Below are positions 8,639-9,306 of a DNA stretch of 9,306 nt, piece by piece. Location: contig JADZBZ010000101.1 in assembly GCA_020851835.1 (NCBI GenBank), forward strand, positions 1-9,306. Reading direction: 5' to 3'. Each line of letters begins with the position of its first letter. Positions within the stretch are counted from its first letter, which is position 1. The notes beneath the pieces are model-generated. The model had not been told where the DNA came from, made no database searches, and was given only the letters and a program-made list of their open reading frames with translations. Both the position numbers and the translations under genes were made by a program. The stretch is from Acidobacteriota bacterium. Lineage in GTDB: Bacteria > Acidobacteriota > Vicinamibacteria > Vicinamibacterales > UBA2999.

Positions 8639-9306
8639 GTGGCTGAGGCGAGCCTGCTTCCAGACGAGTTCGTGCAGCAGTTGATGGCCGTCGGCCAGGT
8701 GGACGTCCTGGTCGGGATCCCGACGCTCGACAACGCCGCCACCATTGCCGAGATCATCAAGGTCGTGCATCGAGGGTTCGCCACGTACTTCCCGCGCGAC
8801 CGGACGGTGCTGATCAACTCCGATGGCGGGTCGAAGGACGAGACGCGATCGATCGTGCGCGACCTCTCCCTCGACGACACCGACACGCTGACCGTGACGC
8901 ACGGCCTGCGGACGACCCACCGCATCAGCACGCCGTACCACGGCGTGCCGGGCAAGGGCAGCGCGCTGCGGCAGATTTTCGCCGCCGCCGACCTGCTCCA
9001 GGCGCGCGCGGTGGCGGTGCTGGATCCGGACGTGACCACCGTCACGCCCGAGTGGATCGGCGCACTGCTCACGCCGGTGCGGCAGCAGGCCTTCGACTTC
9101 GTGGCCCCCATCTACACCCGGCATCCACTCGAGGGTCCCCTGGTCACGCAACTCATCCGGCCGCTCATGCGCGCCGCGTACGGCTGGCAGGTGGCCGAGC
9201 CGCAGGCCGCCGAGTTCGGGTGTTCGGGCCGCTTCGCGTCGCACTGTCTCGATGAGGCCGTCTGGGACACCAGCCTCGCGCAGTACGGCATCGACATCTG
9301 GACGAC
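8639..9306 (+). CDS. GT-A glycosyltransferase, glucosylglycerate-synthase-like (GT81-like), 3' truncated by window edge
   Basis: The visible 222 residues form the N-terminal part of a nucleotide-sugar transferase. In order: DVLVGIPTLDNAATI (22-36, nucleotide-binding start), NSDGGSKDET (60-69), PGKGSALR (104-111), metal-binding DPD in VLDPDVTTVTPEWI (127-140), a IYTRHPLEGPLVTQLIRPL segment (158-176), EPQAAEFGCSGRF (187-199) and YGIDIW (216-221). The GKG motif, DxD, 'RPL' segment and acceptor-region 'P..AEF..SGR' with 'YGIDIW' recall glucosyl-3-phosphoglycerate synthases and glucosylglycerate synthases. More distantly they recall mannosylglycerate synthase (GT78). The likely reaction is transfer of glucose (or mannose) from an NDP-sugar to glycerate or 3-phosphoglycerate, giving a compatible solute or a polysaccharide primer. 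It follows treS by 46 nt with a GTG start. Sugar donor and acceptor are not settled; a generic GT2 role remains possible. Confidence 0.7.
   Translation, partial: MAEASLLPDEFVQQLMAVGQVDVLVGIPTLDNAATIAEIIKVVHRGFATYFPRDRTVLINSDGGSKDETRSIVRDLSLDDTDTLTVTHGLRTTHRISTPYHGVPGKGSALRQIFAAADLLQARAVAVLDPDVTTVTPEWIGALLTPVRQQAFDFVAPIYTRHPLEGPLVTQLIRPLMRAAYGWQVAEPQAAEFGCSGRFASHCLDEAVWDTSLAQYGIDIWT

Noticed and set aside
8596..8646. A 16-codon open frame between treS and the glycosyltransferase, overlapping the GTG start.
   Set aside because: No ribosome site precedes it, its product is Arg-rich and featureless, and it contains the Shine-Dalgarno of the real gene.
8320..9111. A 263-codon minus-strand frame over the treS end and the glycosyltransferase.
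   Set aside because: The plus strand carries recognisable GT-A motifs with a strong ribosome site across the same bases; the antisense frame has no recognisable family features.

Overview
The window is GC-rich bacterial DNA with tightly packed genes, ATGA stop/start overlaps and strong Shine-Dalgarno sites. The gene types (a periplasmic quinohaemoprotein, a GlgE/TreS set and a glucosylglycerate-synthase-like glycosyltransferase) would suit a soil bacterium such as an Acidobacteriota of the Vicinamibacteria type. That placement is an impression from composition and gene content, not something the sequence proves.

Layout. Bases 1-53 may hold the tail of a broken insertion-sequence OrfA on the plus strand. 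Bases 56-2215 (minus strand) encode an exported eight-bladed-type PQQ beta-propeller protein with a C-terminal haem c domain. Its base composition is visibly less GC-rich than the rest, and two key active-site positions look substituted. Bases 2216-2831 form a non-coding gap between divergent genes. It holds a weak DapA-like C-terminal remnant (minus strand), a short palindrome, a candidate promoter and a perfect 8-bp hairpin in the presumed leader of the plus-strand operon.

From 2832 to the right edge runs one plus-strand operon: glgE (maltosyltransferase), glgX/treX (debranching enzyme), treS (trehalose synthase) and a 3'-truncated GT-A glycosyltransferase resembling GT81 glucosylglycerate / glucosyl-3-phosphoglycerate synthases. 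The first three are joined by 4-nt overlaps. The fourth follows after 46 nt with its own strong ribosome binding site and a GTG start.

How the genes may work together. TreS interconverts trehalose and maltose. GlgE extends alpha-1,4-glucan from maltose-1-phosphate. GlgX trims branches from that glucan. The glycosyltransferase probably makes a glucosylated (or mannosylated) glycerate-type solute or primer. The maltokinase that normally links TreS to GlgE, and a branching enzyme, are not in the window. The locus therefore looks like a combined storage-glucan and compatible-solute module. The most unusual points are the glycosyltransferase linkage and the atypical PQQ protein. The four operon genes otherwise belong to known families, so I see no clearly new system, only these two leads.
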